Origin: Haemophilus parainfluenzae
Lineage (GTDB): Bacteria; Pseudomonadota; Gammaproteobacteria; Enterobacterales; Pasteurellaceae
Length of the DNA stretch: 64,000 nt
Direction: 5' to 3'
Assembly (NCBI RefSeq): GCF_900638025.1
Contig: NZ_LR134481.1
Span: forward strand, 1,426,001 to 1,490,000
Of the stretch, positions 61,880 through 64,000 are shown piece by piece. The notes beneath the pieces were generated by a model. It saw only the letters and a list, made by a program, of their open reading frames with translations. It searched no databases and was not told the DNA's origin. The position numbers and the translations under genes are program-made. Each line of letters opens with the position of its first letter. Position 1 is the first letter of the stretch.

Positions 61880-64000
61880 ATGCTAAACATCATACATAAA
61901 ACTCTTGCAGGAGGATTGCTGTTATTGCTGTCTTTCTTTTCACAAGCTAATGAAGCAAGTCCTTTACGAGTAGGAATTGATTTAACTTATGCTCCTTATG
62001 CTTACTTAGATAATAAAGAGGCCAGCGGATTTGATCCTGATTTAATGCGATTACTTGGAAAAAATCTGAATCGTCAAGTTGAGTTTAAAGACACTCGAAT
62101 TGAAAATATTATTATTGGGTTAAATGCTGGACATTATGATCTTGTTGCTTCAGCTTTATATGTTAATCCTCAACGTGCGAAGCAAGTTGATTTTCTCCCT
62201 TATTTACAAACTGGGGGCGTTCTTGTTGTCCGAGGTAAGGATAGCTTTTCTCCACAAAAATTAGAGGATCTTTGTGGTAAAAGCATTTCTTCAATGAAAG
62301 GTGCTGCTTGGATTCCAACGATGAATGAGGTTTCAGAAAAGTATTGTGCGCCTAAAAATCTAAAACCGCTTATTGTGAAAGAGTACCCGAGTGCGCCAGA
62401 GGCTGCTCAAGCACTTTTATCTGGTGGTGTTGATGTTCAGTATGAAGACGCAGCCGTTGCACAGATGGTGATTAATCAATTAGGTGATCGTTTAAAAATT
62501 ACAAATAAAGAACAGTTATATCCGGTATTGATTGGACTTGCTTTTAATAAGAGTGACTTATCTGGTAAGGCAGTTATTGCACATGCGATAAAAGATACCT
62601 TAGCAGATGGTTCATATCAAAAATTACTAAAAAAATATAACCTTGAGTTTCCAAATGAAGCATTATTAAAACAAAATGGACTAGAAAACGCCTTAGATAA
62701 TGCGATTTTAGCTAGTGAAAATGGAAATGATAAAACGGTATCAAAAGGTTTTAATTGGTCATATTTAGCGAGTTTATTCGTAAATACTGATTTCTGGAAA
62801 GCTGTTTTAACCGTATTTGAGTTAAGTACATTAACTTGGATTTTTGCTGTTATTTGGGGATTTTTTCTTGCACTTGGAACTCAATCGAATAAAAAACTAG
62901 TTAGTAAATTTTCTAATACTTATATCTGGTTGTTTCGTAGTTTACCTTTATTAGTGTTATTAATTTTTATATATAACGTGCCTCAATTCTGGAGTGTTAG
63001 TTCTGTTTTATTATCGAACCCATTTATTGCAGGTTTAATTGCTATGGTGCTCAGTGAATCTGCTTATATAGCAGAAATTCATCGTGGAGCATTATCCTCT
63101 ATACCTAAAGGTCAATATGAAGCCGGTAAAGTATTAGGAATCCGATTCTGGGGGCTTCAACGTTTAATTATTATTCCTCAAGCATTAAAAGTAGCCTTAC
63201 CTCCACTGACCAACCAATATATTACAATTGTCAAATTAACCTCTCTTGTTTCGGTTATTTCTTTAACTGAGATTTTACTGGTAGGGCAACAGCTTTATAC
63301 GCGTAATTTTTTAGTATTAGAAACTTTGCTCGCAGTCGCATTTTATTACATTGTTATCGTGAGTTTCTTATCCTGGGTGCTAAAAAAAGTTGAAAATAAA
63401 CTGGATGTATCTTCAATAAAAAATGAAAACAATAGCGAGGTTACTATCGATAAGTCAGCGTTAGCACCTTATAGCATTTTAAAAACTGAACATGCTAATA
63501 GCGATGAAGCATTGAGTGTGCATGGGGTAAAAAAATCCTTTAACGGCGTACAAGTTTTAAAAGGTATTGATCTTTCTTTAAAATGGGGGGAGGTTCTTTC
63601 TATTATTGGTTACTCAGGATCTGGTAAAACAACGTTAATTCGAAGTATTAATGGTTTAGAGTCTTTAGATGAAGGAAGTATCAAATTAGAAGGTGAAGAC
63701 TTTATCAATGGTAGCCATTTTGTTTCAAATTCGGTGGGTAAAATTGTGAATTTAGGAATGGTATTCCAAAATTATAATTTATTTCCGCATAAGACCGTAT
63801 TAGAAAACCTTCTCCTTGCCCCTGAGTATCATAATAAGACTAAAGATGAGACTAGATTATTGGCTTTAGCTATGCTTGATAAAGTGGGCATGTTGCAACA
63901 TCTCAATAAATACCCACATCAATTATCGGGTGGTCAACAACAGCGAGTAGCTATTGCAAGAGCTTTGGTGATGAAACCTAAAATTATGTTGTTTGATGAG
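61880..64000 (+). CDS. Amino-acid ABC transporter with substrate-binding, permease and ATPase parts in one polypeptide (3' partial)
   Basis: A single frame from ATG 61880 stays open to the window edge (707 codons visible). Residues about 1-25 are a signal peptide. Residues 30-260 are a periplasmic amino-acid-binding domain of the type fused in GlnP, with a likely disulfide (LEDLCGK...SEKYCAPK). Residues about 295-505 are the permease, with the EAGKVLGIRFWGLQRLIIIPQAL coupling motif. Residues about 540 onward are the ATPase: Walker A GYSGSGKTT, LSGGQQQR signature and Walker B IMLFDE, just before the edge. No stop or frameshift separates the parts. In related Haemophilus the corresponding transporter has separate genes. 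The likely substrates are polar or acidic amino acids, or glutamine or cystine; this is a guess. Confidence 0.92.
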   Translation, partial: MLNIIHKTLAGGLLLLLSFFSQANEASPLRVGIDLTYAPYAYLDNKEASGFDPDLMRLLGKNLNRQVEFKDTRIENIIIGLNAGHYDLVASALYVNPQRAKQVDFLPYLQTGGVLVVRGKDSFSPQKLEDLCGKSISSMKGAAWIPTMNEVSEKYCAPKNLKPLIVKEYPSAPEAAQALLSGGVDVQYEDAAVAQMVINQLGDRLKITNKEQLYPVLIGLAFNKSDLSGKAVIAHAIKDTLADGSYQKLLKKYNLEFPNEALLKQNGLENALDNAILASENGNDKTVSKGFNWSYLASLFVNTDFWKAVLTVFELSTLTWIFAVIWGFFLALGTQSNKKLVSKFSNTYIWLFRSLPLLVLLIFIYNVPQFWSVSSVLLSNPFIAGLIAMVLSESAYIAEIHRGALSSIPKGQYEAGKVLGIRFWGLQRLIIIPQALKVALPPLTNQYITIVKLTSLVSVISLTEILLVGQQLYTRNFLVLETLLAVAFYYIVIVSFLSWVLKKVENKLDVSSIKNENNSEVTIDKSALAPYSILKTEHANSDEALSVHGVKKSFNGVQVLKGIDLSLKWGEVLSIIGYSGSGKTTLIRSINGLESLDEGSIKLEGEDFINGSHFVSNSVGKIVNLGMVFQNYNLFPHKTVLENLLLAPEYHNKTKDETRLLALAMLDKVGMLQHLNKYPHQLSGGQQQRVAIARALVMKPKIMLFDE

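Overview
The window looks like chromosomal DNA of a Haemophilus species, close to H. parainfluenzae or H. influenzae. The evidence is the many copies of the Hin-type DNA uptake signal core (AAGTGCGGT), low-to-medium GC, the Pasteurellaceae 16S sequence, and gene blocks in the order known from H. influenzae and E. coli (cvpA-purF; dacB/greA-yhbY-rlmE-ftsH-folP-glmM; pheST-ihfA; dsbC-recJ-mtnN). The species call is an inference.

Layout. 1-6.4 kb (minus): an iron-uptake operon of the P19/Ftr1/Fls type (Ftr1 permease, P19, a DUF2318 membrane protein with a C-terminal YHS-like domain, two FtsX-type ABC permeases, the second running off the left edge). 6.6-9.8 kb (minus): mrcB, yacL, erpA. 9.9-13.3 kb (plus): map, glnD. 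13.4-15.9 kb: divergent hemL and wecA. 16.0-21.75 kb: a complete rRNA operon, 16S-tRNA-Ile-tRNA-Ala-23S-5S, with tRNA-Arg, tRNA-His and tRNA-Pro placed between its promoter and the boxA/16S leader. 21.8-28.1 kb (plus): a 44-codon remnant of def fused by an ATGA overlap to yoaA, then tsaB, slp, fadD, rnd. 28.2-30.9 kb (minus): ackA and an unusually short pta. 31-33.7 kb (plus): yfbV, cvpA, purF. 33.8-42 kb: dacB (minus), then greA, yhbY (minus), rlmE, ftsH, folP, glmM, sixA. 42.1-45.2 kb: an accessory-looking island with a cytoplasmic LEA-like protein built of 109-residue repeats, a decayed related sequence, and a lipoprotein built of 29-residue repeats. 45.3-50.9 kb: ycgL-family gene, bioD, can (minus), asnS (minus), sohB, an OmpA-family lipoprotein. 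51-56.4 kb: a fructosamine-kinase-family gene (minus), pheS, pheT, ihfA, nlpC. 56.6-61.8 kb: prfB with its programmed frameshift (minus), dsbC, recJ, a DsbA-like gene, mtnN. From 61.88 kb to the edge: one reading frame that joins the substrate-binding, permease and ATPase parts of an amino-acid ABC transporter.

Most of the window is housekeeping. The least ordinary parts are the repeat-protein island (42.1-45.2 kb), the three-in-one ABC transporter, the tRNAs in the rRNA leader with the broken def gene on the other side of the operon, the domain-stripped Pta, and the DUF2318-YHS fusion. Several genes end in hairpins made of two head-to-head uptake signals, so the same sequence serves uptake and transcription termination; one such pair lies inside the yacL coding region.
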